DNA from: an uncultured cyanobacterium
GTDB taxonomy: Bacteria; Cyanobacteriota; Cyanobacteriia; Pseudanabaenales; Pseudanabaenaceae
Length of the DNA stretch: 5,633 nucleotides
Reading direction: 5' to 3'
Assembly: GCA_903819605.1 (NCBI GenBank)
Contig: CAIJEA010000376.1
Location: forward strand, 1 to 5,633
Below are positions 5,419-5,633 of the stretch, piece after piece (positions within the stretch are counted from its first letter, which is position 1; the number at the start of each line of letters is the position of its first letter). The translations under genes and the position numbers were made by a program. The notes under the pieces were generated by a model that searched no databases, had not been told where the DNA came from, and was given only the letters and a program-made list of their open reading frames with translations.

Positions 5419-5633
5419 AAAAAGATACTAATTCTTAGGAAAAATGTAGAGTTAGCAGCTAGGAGTCATGTATAGACTTGTTCTTAAGTATTTTTACTAG
5501 CTCTAATTAAGGCTATTAATTTTGTATCTAAATTATCAGTCCTTCGATAATCTGTAGCAAAAGGATCAAAATTTTTTAACAATTGTCAGGAGTTGCTTTC
5601 TTTAGCTGAAAACTGATTTTAAACGTATCTATA

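Larger units (their letters stand above)
5103..5633 (-). promoter_or_regulatory. nifB upstream region; no gene seen
   Basis: This 531-bp stretch has no credible coding frame on either strand and is strongly AT-rich. It should contain the promoter and regulator sites of the nifB operon. In cyanobacteria nifB is a known target of the nif activator CnfR (PatB), but I cannot point to a CnfR site with certainty. Contents seen: the nifB Shine-Dalgarno (5108-5113), a minus-strand TATAAA (5143-5148) that could be a -10 without a convincing -35, a HIP1 site (5176-5183), three TGTACTCA octamers, a G-rich block (5271-5328) and a hairpin (5386-5404). No GTA-N8-TAC NtcA site was found by eye. Beyond about 5420 I see nothing specific. 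Confidence 0.5.

Noticed and set aside
5400..5633. Possible plus-strand gene start near the right edge (ATG around 5468)
   Set aside because: The frame stops after about ten codons and no other frame is open to the window end with a ribosome binding site.

Overview
The window is a piece of a cyanobacterial nitrogen-fixation (nif) gene cluster. All genes lie on the minus strand in the transcription order nifB, fdxN, nifS, nifU, nifH, which is the classic cyanobacterial arrangement. The cyanobacterial assignment rests on this gene order, on the protein sequences (cyanobacterial-type NifH, a NifB with a Ser/Lys-rich N-terminus and a NifX-like C-terminal domain, and the three-domain NifU), and on seven perfect HIP1 octamers (GCGATCGC) in 5.6 kb. 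Heptamer tandem repeats and a GATCCCCC...GGGGGATC palindrome of types common in cyanobacterial intergenic DNA agree with this. My best guess is a non-heterocystous filamentous cyanobacterium (Pseudanabaena-like), but the genus is an inference from the NifH C-terminus and overall feel, not a search.

Layout, read in transcription order from right to left. Positions 5633-5103 are an AT-rich, gene-free region that should hold the nifB promoter and regulator sites; it carries three TGTACTCA octamers, a G-rich block and a small hairpin. nifB occupies 5102-3597, a short fdxN-type ferredoxin gene 3555-3367, and nifS 3341-2136. Next is an 88-bp spacer with a perfect AT-rich inverted repeat that includes the nifS stop, followed by GGTAAAG-type heptamers. 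nifU occupies 2047-1163. A 281-bp spacer then contains an 81-bp palindromic element and the nifH leader, with a hairpin. nifH starts at 881 and runs off the left edge within a few codons of its expected end.

Function: NifS (PLP cysteine desulfurase) supplies sulfur and NifU is the scaffold on which [2Fe-2S] and [4Fe-4S] clusters are built. Those clusters feed NifB, a radical-SAM enzyme that makes NifB-co, the precursor of FeMo-co, and also feed NifH, the Fe protein of nitrogenase. FdxN-type ferredoxins are thought to supply electrons to NifB. nifB-fdxN-nifS are tightly spaced (41 and 25 bp) and look like one operon; nifU and nifH are separated from it by structured spacers that could set separate mRNA segments or levels.

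I do not see a new multi-gene system here: the coding content is ordinary nif. The most unusual coding observation is the fdxN product, which is short and lacks three of the eight cysteines expected of a 2[4Fe-4S] ferredoxin. The other points of interest are non-coding: the octamer repeats upstream of nifB, the structured nifS-nifU and nifU-nifH spacers, and the nifH leader hairpin.
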